Source of the DNA: Roseitalea sp.
GTDB lineage: Bacteria > Pseudomonadota > Alphaproteobacteria > Rhizobiales > Rhizobiaceae
Assembly: GCA_017642895.1 (NCBI GenBank)
Contig: JAEPON010000002.1
Location: 1-64,000, forward strand
Reading direction: 5' to 3'
DNA: 64,000 nucleotides
Every line of letters starts with the position of its first letter. Within the stretch, counting starts at the first letter, position 1. Shown piece by piece: positions 43,832 to 52,058 of the stretch. The notes under the pieces are model-generated. The model searched no databases. It saw only the letters and a program-made list of their open reading frames with translations, and was not told the DNA's origin. The position numbers and the translations under genes were made by a program.

Positions 43832-45199
43832 ATGCCCGTCGAGACGACACAGCGCAGGGATGCCGCCGCCCGGCCGTGGTTCCGGGCCCGTTCCGCATCC
43901 GCCCTTTTGGGGTCCATCGCCGTTTTTGCCTTGGGATCCGGCGCCCATGCCGGTGAGTTCTTCACGCTGAAGGGCCATGGCGGCCCGATCATGGACATCA
44001 CCGTTTCGCGGGAGAGCGGCCGGGTCGCGTCTGCCAGCTTCGACAATTCGGTCGGACTGTGGAGCGGCCGGACACCCGTGTGGCTGGAGGGGCACGATGC
44101 CGCCGTTAACGTGGCCGAGTTCATCGACGGCAACCGCCTCGCCTCCGGCGGAGACGATTTCTCCGTCCTGGTCTGGGACGGCACAAACGGCACGCCGGCC
44201 CGGCTGAAAGGGCATACGGGCAAGGTCATGGAACTGGCCGTATCACCGGACAAGGCGCTTCTCGCATCGGCCAGTTGGGACGGCACGATCGGGCTCTGGC
44301 CGCTCGCCGGCGGTGAGCCGGAATTTCTGACGGGCCACAGGGCCGGTGTCAGCGCGGTCGCCTTTTCGCCCGATGGCCGGACGCTCTATTCCGGCTCCGT
44401 CGACGGAACCGTCCGCATCTGGGATATCGGTAGCCGAACCGAGAAAAGGGTACTGGTGCGCAACGGGTTCGGCATCAACACAATCGTGCTTGGCGGCGGC
44501 ACCGACAATGCGGCGGCGGGCTGGCTCGCCTATGGGGCTGTTGACGGCGTGACGAGGATTGTCGATCTGAAGACCGGCGAACCGATCAGCGATTTCACGC
44601 TCGATCGCCGGCCCATACTCGCACTGGCGCGCGACCGGACCGGGACCCGGCTGGCAACCGGAGACGGGCACGGTTTTATCACCATCATCGACACGCAAGA
44701 ATGGCGCATCGAGCATGATTTCAGGGCGACGCTCGATGGCCCAATCTGGGCGCTGGACTTCTCGCGGGATGGCGGCACGATCCTCGCCGGCGGCATTGCC
44801 AGCATCGTCTATGGATGGCCTGTCGATGATCTTGCTGAGTTCGATCCCCTAGCCGGCAGCGATCCGGCATTCCTGCGCGATCCTGCGGAAATGGAAAATG
44901 GCGAACGGCAGTTTGCGCGTAAATGCTCCATCTGCCATGCGCTGACCGCCGATGGCGGCCGCAGGGCCGGGCCGACGCTGTTCCAGGTGTTTGGACGCAA
45001 GGCCGGCGCGCGCCAAGACTACCAGTATTCCCGGACCCTGGACGAGTCCGATCTGGTCTGGACCGAAGAGACCATCGACCGCCTTTTCGAGATCGGCCCG
45101 GACCACTTCATCCCGGGAAGCAAGATGCCGATGCAGCAGATCACCGGCGCCGGCGACCGCAAGGATCTGGTCGACTTCCTCAAAGAAATGACACAGTAA
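43832..45199 (+). CDS. WD40-repeat / cytochrome c fusion protein
   Basis: The 455-residue protein has a signal peptide (LLGSIAVFALGSGAHAGEF), then about seven WD40-type blades, for example FTLKGHGGPIMDITVSR, ASASWDGTIGLWPL and YSGSVDGTVRIWDI. A C-terminal class I cytochrome c domain follows, with CSICH near residue 365 and the axial-ligand methionine in GSKMPMQQ. It is periplasmic. Lying directly after the cytochrome b gene it may be an alternative electron acceptor or a docking factor. The propeller could bind a partner complex. The start at 43832 is chosen by the signal peptide and a weak GGTGGGGC site. Confidence 0.88.
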   Translation: MPVETTQRRDAAARPWFRARSASALLGSIAVFALGSGAHAGEFFTLKGHGGPIMDITVSRESGRVASASFDNSVGLWSGRTPVWLEGHDAAVNVAEFIDGNRLASGGDDFSVLVWDGTNGTPARLKGHTGKVMELAVSPDKALLASASWDGTIGLWPLAGGEPEFLTGHRAGVSAVAFSPDGRTLYSGSVDGTVRIWDIGSRTEKRVLVRNGFGINTIVLGGGTDNAAAGWLAYGAVDGVTRIVDLKTGEPISDFTLDRRPILALARDRTGTRLATGDGHGFITIIDTQEWRIEHDFRATLDGPIWALDFSRDGGTILAGGIASIVYGWPVDDLAEFDPLAGSDPAFLRDPAEMENGERQFARKCSICHALTADGGRRAGPTLFQVFGRKAGARQDYQYSRTLDESDLVWTEETIDRLFEIGPDHFIPGSKMPMQQITGAGDRKDLVDFLKEMTQ

Positions 45200-45222
45200 G
45201 AAGCTGATCGAGGGAATTTGTC

Positions 45223-45363
45223 GTGAAGGCCATTGTTTTTGCAACCATCGCCATCGTCGTGATCACCGTCGGGTCTTACATGGTGCTCGGCCAGATCGGC
45301 TTTTCGAGCGCCGATCGCAGTGTCGGTGACGCGGTCAGGCTGGACGACGAAGACCGGCCGTGA
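45223..45363 (+). CDS. Small single-helix membrane protein, end of fdh operon
   Basis: A GTG start 8 bases after AGGGAATTTG opens a 46-residue frame: KAIVFATIAIVVITVGSYMV is a clear membrane helix, and a short acidic tail ends VRLDDEDRP. It begins 23 bases after the WD40-cytochrome c stop. Its size, good ribosome site and position indicate a real small subunit, perhaps stabilising the membrane part of the formate dehydrogenase. I do not recognise the family. Confidence 0.6.
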   Translation: MKAIVFATIAIVVITVGSYMVLGQIGFSSADRSVGDAVRLDDEDRP

Positions 45364-45604
45364 CGCGCACCGTCCGCCGGAAGGCCCGGGTTACACCGCG
45401 TCGACACTCTGCTTGAGAGCCGGCTTGCCCGGGTCCGGCGCCCGACGATCATCGCACAGGGACGGTTTCCTTTCTCGAACAGCCCGCGCTCCTTGAACGG
45501 AGAGCGCCGGGAAACCGTGCCGATCGGGTGGCGTCGATCCCCCGGCAGTCCCAAGCAGCGGCACCGAGCGGCTTGGCGCGATCAGTACGGCCCGACGCCA
45601 TGAG

Positions 45605-45621
45605 TCTGGAATCATTCAAAA
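45605..45621 (+). promoter_or_regulatory. Irr-box (ICE)-like dyad
   Basis: The 17 bases TCTGGAATCATTCAAAA have the core GAA-N3-TTC and match 11 of the 14 defined positions of the Irr iron-control element as I recall it (TTTAGAA-N3-TTCTAAA). It ends 9 bases before the -35 box, a position compatible with activation. Downstream genes are typical iron-responsive ones. The match is by eye only. Confidence 0.4.
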
Positions 45622-45630
45622 CTAGAGTAT

Positions 45631-45659
45631 TTGACACCAGTTTTAAGGGGCTGCATATG
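45631..45659 (+). promoter_or_regulatory. Sigma-70-type promoter for the imelysin operon
   Basis: A perfect TTGACA at 45631-45636 is followed after 17 bases by CATATG (45654-45659), a weak -10 with three of six matches. It lies about 130 bases upstream of the imelysin start. The perfect -35, correct spacing and flanking dyads make it the best promoter candidate in the gap. Confidence 0.5.
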
Positions 45660-45790
45660 TGGAGTTGGTCAGTCAGCTTTCGTCGGCGTCCAAGCGGCGC
45701 AACGCCGATGGCCGACCGGACGGCTTGAGGAGGGCGCAGACCCGCCGCAGGCCAATTGACATTCAGTCCTTTCCTTGATCGGAGCCTTTG

Positions 45791-47065
45791 ATGAGAACCA
45801 CCTCGACCCACGCCGCAGCGCTGATGCTGTCATCGGCGCTTGGCATCGTCGCGGCGCAGGCCGAAACCACGCCGGAGGCCGTCGCCGCCCACTATGCCGA
45901 CATCGCGCTGGCCAAATACGCCGATTCGCTTGAAACGGCGCGGGCGCTTGATGCCGCCATCGACGCGCTGATCGCCGAACCGTCCGCCGAGGCGCTGGCC
46001 GCCGCCAAGGATGCCTGGCTCGCCGCGCGCGTGCCCTATCAGCAGACCGAGGTCTACCGGTTCGGCAACGCGATCGTCGATGATTGGGAAGGCCGGGTGA
46101 ACGCCTGGCCACTTGACGAAGGGCTGATCGATTATGTCGATGCGTCCTATGGCACCGAAAACGACGAAAACACGCTCTATACCGCCAATGTCATCGCCAA
46201 CGAGACTGTGACGGTCAATGGCGAGGCGGTCGATGCATCGGCGATCACACCGGACCTGATTTCGTCGACCCTGCATGAAGCGGGCGAAGTCGAGGCCAAT
46301 GTCGCCTCTGGCTACCACGCCATCGAATTCCTGCTCTGGGGCCAGGATCTGAACGGCACCGATGCCGGCGCGGGCGAGCGCCCCTGGTCCGACTATGCGG
46401 CGGGTGATGACTGCACGAACGGAAATTGCGAACGACGAGGCGAATATCTGTCAGCCGCGTCCGATTTGTTGATCGCCGATCTCGAGGAAATGGTCGCCAA
46501 TTGGGAAACCGGTGGCGAAGCGCGCGGCGAACTTATGGCCGATCCGCAAAACGCCCTGTCGATCATCCTGACCGGCATGGGATCGCTTTCCTATGGCGAA
46601 CTGGCCGGCGAGCGGATGAAGCTCGGCCTTTTGCTCCACGATCCCGAAGAAGAGCATGACTGCTTTGCCGACAACACGCACAATTCGCACCGCTACAATG
46701 CGGTCGGCATCAACAATGTCTATAACGGTGTCTACACGCGGCTGGACGGCACCCAACTGTCGGGGCCCGCGATCTCCGAACTGGTCGCCGCCGCCGATAC
46801 CGGCGTGGATGAAGAACTCAGGGCCAAGCTGATGACGACCATCGAGAAAATGGACGCCATGGCCGCCCGCGCCGAGACCATCGAAGCCTATGACCAGATG
46901 ATCGGCGAAGGCAATGAGGAGGGCAACGCGGTCGTCCAGGCGGCGATCGACGGGCTGATCGACCAGACCCGTTCGATCGAGCGCGCGGTGGCCGCCCTCG
47001 ATCTGGGCTCGCTGGAGTTCGAAGGCTCGGACAGCCTCGACAATCCGAACGCCGTGTTTCAGTAG
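45791..47065 (+). CDS. Imelysin-family iron-regulated protein (IrpA/ICMP-like)
   Basis: The 424-residue secreted protein has a signal peptide (ALMLSSALGIVAAQA) and the imelysin fold of two four-helix bundles. The GxHxxE motif is present as GYHAIEFLLWGQ near residue 174, and the characteristic HDCFADNTHNSHRYN is found in the second half. Imelysins are periplasmic or surface proteins linked to iron uptake; the conserved motif probably binds metal. The ATG at 45791 directly follows a TTG codon. It opens the cluster of four genes. Confidence 0.92.
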   Translation: MRTTSTHAAALMLSSALGIVAAQAETTPEAVAAHYADIALAKYADSLETARALDAAIDALIAEPSAEALAAAKDAWLAARVPYQQTEVYRFGNAIVDDWEGRVNAWPLDEGLIDYVDASYGTENDENTLYTANVIANETVTVNGEAVDASAITPDLISSTLHEAGEVEANVASGYHAIEFLLWGQDLNGTDAGAGERPWSDYAAGDDCTNGNCERRGEYLSAASDLLIADLEEMVANWETGGEARGELMADPQNALSIILTGMGSLSYGELAGERMKLGLLLHDPEEEHDCFADNTHNSHRYNAVGINNVYNGVYTRLDGTQLSGPAISELVAAADTGVDEELRAKLMTTIEKMDAMAARAETIEAYDQMIGEGNEEGNAVVQAAIDGLIDQTRSIERAVAALDLGSLEFEGSDSLDNPNAVFQ

Positions 47066-47082
47066 ACCACATTTTGGCGACC

Positions 47083-47117
47083 GTCAGTCCGGACATGCTG
47101 CGCATGTCCGGAATGAC
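47083..47117 (+). other. Long stem-loop between imelysin and di-heme oxidoreductase genes
   Basis: GTCA-G-TCCGGACATG pairs with CATGTCCGGA-A-TGAC around the 5-base loop CTGCG, giving a 15-bp stem with one mismatch, 17 bases after the imelysin stop. It lacks a T-tract, so full termination is doubtful. It may protect the imelysin mRNA from 3' decay or partly attenuate the downstream genes. Confidence 0.55.
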
Positions 47118-47186
47118 CGTGTTTGAGAAGCCAGACTTGGTTTGCCGGCGCGTTGGCCGCGCCGCTGGTTCCGGAAGACAGATTCA

Positions 47187-48722
47187 ATGCGAATGCGATC
47201 GGACAGAGTTCTCCCCATAGCCGCGGCGCTGACAGTCAGTGTCGCGACCGCCGCCGCCGCGCTCGACGGTCATGACTTGCCGACCGGGCGCACCGACCTG
47301 TCCGATGAAGATCGCGCCCGCGTCGAAGCGGTTACGGCGCCCACGGACGACTTCTCCAGGGCCGAAGCGTTCGAGACCATGGCGGGCGGGGCGGGGACAT
47401 CGACCAAGCGGGTCAACCGCGATGCCTTCTCGCATTTCAACCAGAACCTGACCTTCGAGGAAGAACAGGACTTCAAGCTCGGCAACGCGCTGTTCCGCAA
47501 ATTGTGGGTGTCCTCGCCCTCCTCCACGCAGGCCTCGGACGGGCTGGGTCCGCTGTTCAACGCGCGCGCCTGCCAGAGCTGCCATCTGAAGGACGGGCGT
47601 GGCCATCCGCCCGAGGGCGACGCGGACGCGACATCGATGTTCCTGCGTCTGGCGCGCCCGGCCGTGACGCCGGACGAGATCGAGGCGGTCCAAACCCATG
47701 TCGCGGCGAACATGCCCGATCCGACCTATGGTGGCCAGTTGCAGGATCTGGCCGTGCCGGGCCTTCGGGCCGAGGGCCGGATGGTGATCGACTATGTCGA
47801 AGAGCCGGTCGAACTGGGCGACGGCACGATCGTCCATCTGCGCAGGCCAACCTATTCGGTGGCGGACCTCGGCTACGGGCCGCTGCATCCGGACACCACG
47901 CTCTCACCGCGCATCGCCCCGCCGATGATCGGCATGGGGTTGATCGAGGCAGTCCACCCGGCCGACATTGTCGCCAATGCCGACCCGACCGATGAAGACG
48001 GCAACGGCATTTCGGGACGCGTGGCGCTGGCCCGCGATCCGGCGACCGGCGAGATCGCGCTCGGCCGCTTCGGCTGGAAGGCGCAGAACGCGACCGTGCG
48101 CCAGCAGTCGGCCGGCGCCTTTGCCGGCGACATCGGCATCTCCTCGCCGGACGTCCCGAACCATCACGGCGATTGTACCGACAACCAAGCCGACTGCCTT
48201 GCCATGCCGACCGGCGTGCAGGCGCGTCTCGGCGAGACCGAAGCCCCCGACCCGGTGATGGATCTGGTCACCTTCTATTCGGAGAACCTGGCCGTGCCGG
48301 CGCGCCGCGACGTGGATGACCCGTTCGTTCTCGACGGAAAGCAGCACTTCTACACGCTGGGCTGTGCCGATTGCCACCAGCCGAAGTTCGTCACCTCGCG
48401 CGAGGCGGCCAATCCGGCGCACGCCTTCCAGTTGATCTGGCCTTATTCGGACTTCCTTTTGCACGACATGGGCGAGGGCCTTGCCGACGGACAACAGGTG
48501 GGCCGCGCTTCGGGCACCGAATGGCGCACCGCGCCGCTCTGGGGCATCGGACTGACCGAGACGGTCAACGGCCACACCTTCTTTTTGCATGACGGCCGGG
48601 CGCGCAACCTGACCGAAGCGATCCTGTGGCATGGTGGCGAAGCGCAAGGCGCGCGCGACGGATTTGCCGCACTGGAAAAGACCGACCGCGACGCGCTGAT
48701 CGCCTTTCTGGAGAGCCTGTGA
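47187..48722 (+). CDS. Di-heme oxidoreductase (DHOR/DUF1111 family)
   Basis: The 511-residue periplasmic protein has a leader (VLPIAAALTVSVATAAAA) and two heme c sites, CQSCH near residue 129 and CADCH near residue 393. It also has the LGPLFNARAC and HDGRARNLTEAILWHGGEA blocks typical of the family often annotated as thiol oxidoreductase. It belongs to the same structural superfamily as MauG and di-heme peroxidases. In clusters with imelysins it may change the redox state of iron or a ligand during uptake. Its stop overlaps the next start by one base. Confidence 0.9.
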   Translation: MRMRSDRVLPIAAALTVSVATAAAALDGHDLPTGRTDLSDEDRARVEAVTAPTDDFSRAEAFETMAGGAGTSTKRVNRDAFSHFNQNLTFEEEQDFKLGNALFRKLWVSSPSSTQASDGLGPLFNARACQSCHLKDGRGHPPEGDADATSMFLRLARPAVTPDEIEAVQTHVAANMPDPTYGGQLQDLAVPGLRAEGRMVIDYVEEPVELGDGTIVHLRRPTYSVADLGYGPLHPDTTLSPRIAPPMIGMGLIEAVHPADIVANADPTDEDGNGISGRVALARDPATGEIALGRFGWKAQNATVRQQSAGAFAGDIGISSPDVPNHHGDCTDNQADCLAMPTGVQARLGETEAPDPVMDLVTFYSENLAVPARRDVDDPFVLDGKQHFYTLGCADCHQPKFVTSREAANPAHAFQLIWPYSDFLLHDMGEGLADGQQVGRASGTEWRTAPLWGIGLTETVNGHTFFLHDGRARNLTEAILWHGGEAQGARDGFAALEKTDRDALIAFLESL

Positions 48723-49792
48723 TGCGCATCCTGATCGCCGCTCTCCTTCTGGCACTCGCAACTCTGCCGGCGGCGACACAGGACCGGACAATCGATGACG
48801 CCATCGAAGCTGCGATCGAGGAGGCAATCCGGCCGGGGTTCGCGGCATTTGAAGCCGAGGCGCACTCCATGGCCCAGGCGGTCGCCACGCTGTGCGCCTC
48901 GCCCTCCGATGCGGCGATGGAGGCATCACGCGGCCGGTTTGACAGCCTCGTCGATGCCTGGGGGCGGGTCGAGTTCATCCGGTTGGGCCCGCTGTCGCAG
49001 GACAACCGGCTCGAACGTATCCTGTTCTGGCCGGACCGGCGCGGACGCGGCCTCAACCAGATCCAGGCCGTGATCGCCACCGGCGACGAGACTGCCCTGT
49101 CGGCCGACACGCTGGCCGGCAAGTCGGTCGCGGTGCAAGGGCTGGCCGCACTGGAATATGCGCTGTTCGGCACCGGCAGCGACCAGATCGCGGCCGGCCA
49201 GGCGTCCGAACGATGCGCCTATGCGCTGGCCATCTCGCGGAACGTCTCGACGATCGCAGGCGCGGTGCATGATGGCTGGCAGGCTGAAAGTGGAATCGCG
49301 TTGCTGTGGCGGAACCCGGCGGACGACAATCCGCTGTTCCGCGACGAAGGCGAGCAGATCAACGGGCTCGTCAAGCTGGTCGGCGACGCCTTCGAGATCA
49401 TCAAGGTTCAACGGATCGACCCCGTGTTGCGCGACGATGCCGCATCCATGCGGCCGAAGTCCGCGCTGTTCTGGCGGTCGGACAATTGGGTGCCATCGCT
49501 TGCCGCCAACATTGCCGGGCTTCAGGCGCTGGTCGATGCGGCCGATCTTCAGGCCACCGTCGATCAGGAACGCGCCCGGTTCATCGGCGCGATGAATTTC
49601 GAACTCGCCAATGCGGCGCGTGCGCTCGGCCGGACCAGTCTGCCGGTTCAGGCGATCGCCGAAGACGACGAGGCCTATGACCGGATGACCTATGTGCGCC
49701 TCGTCGTCGACGGGCTGGCGACGGTCTCGGCGACAAGGCTCAAGGAAATCTACGATCTGTCGCCCGGCTTCTCGTCCCTGGACGGCGATTGA
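48722..49792 (+). CDS. Second imelysin-family protein
   Basis: The 356-residue protein has a signal peptide (RILIAALLLALATLPAATQ) and an imelysin helical core with FIRLGPLSQDNRLERILFW and VQGLAALEYALFG. The position of GxHxxE reads GLAALE: the glutamate is kept but the histidine is replaced by alanine, unlike the first imelysin of the cluster. The two probably have different roles. It is translationally coupled on both sides (TGATG at the start and at the end). Confidence 0.88.
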   Translation: MRILIAALLLALATLPAATQDRTIDDAIEAAIEEAIRPGFAAFEAEAHSMAQAVATLCASPSDAAMEASRGRFDSLVDAWGRVEFIRLGPLSQDNRLERILFWPDRRGRGLNQIQAVIATGDETALSADTLAGKSVAVQGLAALEYALFGTGSDQIAAGQASERCAYALAISRNVSTIAGAVHDGWQAESGIALLWRNPADDNPLFRDEGEQINGLVKLVGDAFEIIKVQRIDPVLRDDAASMRPKSALFWRSDNWVPSLAANIAGLQALVDAADLQATVDQERARFIGAMNFELANAARALGRTSLPVQAIAEDDEAYDRMTYVRLVVDGLATVSATRLKEIYDLSPGFSSLDGD

Positions 49793-50883
49793 TGCAGCGT
49801 TTCGGCGCAACGAAGCTGATCGGCCGGCGCGTGTTTCTGCGCGCCACCGGCGCCGGCTTTGCAGCATCGCTGCTTCCGTCTGGCGGCGAGGCGCTGGCTG
49901 GCACGAGCGCTGTCTTCGCCTCGGCCTATCGCGACAGGGCCGGCGCGTTCGGCATTGCGCTTCTAAGCGAGGACGGCGCGATCGTGCACCGCTATGCGCT
50001 GCCCGCGCGCGGCCACGATCTGGTGCGCCAGCCAAACGGCGACATGCTGGTTGCCTTTGCACGCCGCCCCGGCACGTTCGCCGCCCTGTTCGATCTCGGC
50101 CGGTCGCGCGAACCTCGCATCATGGCCGCACCGTCCGGCCGGCATTTTTATGGCCATGGCGCCTTCTCCGCCGATGGCCGGCTGTTCTATGCGACCGAGA
50201 ACGATTTCGAGGCCGCGCGCGGCGTCGTTGGCCTCTATGACGCGACCGATGGCTTCGCGCGCATCGGCGAGTTCGATACGTTCGGCACGGGGCCGCACGA
50301 CATCGCGCTGTTGCCCGACGGCCGGACGCTGGTCGTCGCCAATGGCGGCATCGAGACCCATCCGGACTACCCGCGCGCCAAGCTGAACGTCCCGACGATG
50401 CAGCCCAATCTGTCATTCGTTGATGCGACGACCGGCGATCTGATCGTATGCCACGCGCTGCCGCCCGACCTTCACAAATTATCGATCCGGCATCTGGCGA
50501 TCGATGGTGGCGGCACGGTCTGGTTCGCCTGTCAGAATGAGGGCGACATTGCCGAACCCGTGCCGCTGATAGGCCGGGCGTCAATGCACTCGGGCGCGTT
50601 CGAACTCACCGACCTCCCTGAACACGCAACCGCCTCCCTGCGCGGCTATGTCGGCTCGATCGCCGCCAATCGCCAGACCGGCCAGATCGCGATCAGTTCG
50701 CCGCGCGGCGGCGTCGCCTTTTCCTTCGATCCGGCGACCCTGGCCATTCTGGACACCCGCAACGCTCCCGATCTGTGCGGCATCGCGGCATGGGCCGCGG
50801 GATTCCGGTTCAGTTCGGGAGACGGGCTGTTCGACACGGCGCGCCATGATGTCGGTTTCGACAATCATCTCGCCGCGCTTTGA
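49792..50883 (+). CDS. DUF1513-family protein, exported beta-propeller
   Basis: The 363-residue protein has a twin-arginine-type leader (GRRVFLRATGAGFAASLLPS) and a repeated pattern suggestive of a beta-propeller: HDLVRQPNGDMLVAFARRPG, HGAFSADGRLFYATEND, GPHDIALLPDGRTLVVANGG and ISSPRGGVAFSFD. It matches DUF1513, which regularly follows imelysin and DUF1111 genes. Its start shares the A of the preceding stop. The function is unknown; a substrate- or metal-binding periplasmic partner is likely. Confidence 0.88.
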   Translation: MQRFGATKLIGRRVFLRATGAGFAASLLPSGGEALAGTSAVFASAYRDRAGAFGIALLSEDGAIVHRYALPARGHDLVRQPNGDMLVAFARRPGTFAALFDLGRSREPRIMAAPSGRHFYGHGAFSADGRLFYATENDFEAARGVVGLYDATDGFARIGEFDTFGTGPHDIALLPDGRTLVVANGGIETHPDYPRAKLNVPTMQPNLSFVDATTGDLIVCHALPPDLHKLSIRHLAIDGGGTVWFACQNEGDIAEPVPLIGRASMHSGAFELTDLPEHATASLRGYVGSIAANRQTGQIAISSPRGGVAFSFDPATLAILDTRNAPDLCGIAAWAAGFRFSSGDGLFDTARHDVGFDNHLAAL

Positions 50884-50944
50884 GCGCCGCTGCTTGTCCG
50901 CTGACGGGCACGACGTTCCCGCCGGCAGCCGGCCGATCACGGCA

Positions 50945-52006
50945 TCAAGCCGCCGGTCTTTGGCCGGACCATGCGTTCTGCAACAGGTTTCGCAGCGCGC
51001 CGGCTTCGAGCGGCCGTGGATTGAAATAGGGGTTTTCGAGCGTGATCTCGATCGCACGGTCGATGCCATCTTCGGGCATGCCCAGATTTTTGAGGGCCAT
51101 CGGCGCGCCACCGGTCATGGCCAGATCGTAAAGGGCGGCAGCGGGCGACTGTGACCCAGTGGCGCGCCTGAGCGCGGACATCGCGTCGGGCACGGCCGGT
51201 GCATTGTAGGCCAGTGCGTGCGGCAGGACGATCGTGTGGGTTTCCGCATGGGGAAGATCGAACGAACCGCCCAGAACATGGCAAAGCTTGTGGTGCAGCG
51301 CAACGCCGCCGGAGCCCAGGCAAATGGCACAGAGCCAGGCGCCGTAAAGCGCGTCCGAGCGAACACCGACATCCTCCGGCGCGTCCCGGATGGCAGCCAG
51401 CGCGGCGCCCATCTTGGCGACACCATCTTCGGCCATCAGCGACAAAACGGGGTTGGCCTCTTCGGCATAAAGCGCCTCGACCGCATGGGCGATGGCGTTC
51501 ATCCCCGAGGTAACGGTCATCAAGGCTGGCAGCGACAGCGTGTGATCGACATCGTAGATGACGGTCTCCGGCAGAACCTTCGGCGTGCGCTGCGTCGTCT
51601 TCCGGCCGGCCTCGGTCTGGCCGATGATCGGCGTCATCTCGGAGCCGGCATAAGAGGTCGGCAGCACGATTTGCGGGCAATCGGTTTGGAGCGCGATCGC
51701 CTTGCCCAGACCGATGGTCGAGCCGCCGCCGATCGACACGACGCTGTCGGCGCCCGTGTCGTGATAGAAACGCAATGCCGCCTGGGTCACGTCCACGGGC
51801 GTGTGCATGGTCGCTTCGGCAAACAGCCCAGCCGCCTTGTCGGCCAAAAGTGCCGTCAGGGCTTCGCCCTGCGCCGCCTGTGGCGGTGTCGTCAGAACGA
51901 GCGCTCTGGTCAAGCCCAGACGCTCGGCTTCCGCTGGAAGCTGCCCGGTCGTGCCGCTTCCGAAGATCACCCGCGCTGGCAGGCCGGTATAGGTGAATCC
52001 ATCCAT
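50945..52006 (-). CDS. Maleylacetate reductase
   Basis: The 353-residue iron-containing-alcohol-dehydrogenase-type enzyme reduces maleylacetate to 3-oxoadipate with NAD(P)H. It begins GFTYTGLPARVIFGSG, has the nucleotide loop SIGGGSTIGLGKAIA, LPTSYAGSEMTPI, and the histidine-rich HKLCHVLGGSFDLPHAETH. Its neighbours, 3-oxoadipyl-CoA thiolase and the hydroxyquinol dioxygenase, confirm the role. Two consecutive ATG codons (52009, 52006) follow AAAGGATCC; the second has better spacing. It is the last gene of the run starting at catI. Confidence 0.93.
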   Translation of the reverse strand: MDGFTYTGLPARVIFGSGTTGQLPAEAERLGLTRALVLTTPPQAAQGEALTALLADKAAGLFAEATMHTPVDVTQAALRFYHDTGADSVVSIGGGSTIGLGKAIALQTDCPQIVLPTSYAGSEMTPIIGQTEAGRKTTQRTPKVLPETVIYDVDHTLSLPALMTVTSGMNAIAHAVEALYAEEANPVLSLMAEDGVAKMGAALAAIRDAPEDVGVRSDALYGAWLCAICLGSGGVALHHKLCHVLGGSFDLPHAETHTIVLPHALAYNAPAVPDAMSALRRATGSQSPAAALYDLAMTGGAPMALKNLGMPEDGIDRAIEITLENPYFNPRPLEAGALRNLLQNAWSGQRPAA

Positions 52007-52058
52007 CATGGGATCCTTTCGATAGGTCGCGGCATGGACCGGCCGCGCCGGGGCGCTG

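Larger units (their letters stand above)
45364..45790. other. Intergenic region with regulatory signals before the imelysin cluster
   Basis: This 427-base gap has no convincing gene. Its last third is much more AT-rich than its surroundings and holds the Irr-box-like dyad and promoter annotated separately. An inverted repeat AAAACT (45618-45623) and AGTTTT (45639-45644), with a 15-base spacer, brackets the -35 box and may be a second operator. The first 200 bases show nothing recognisable, and no clear terminator for the fdh operon was found. Confidence 0.45.
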
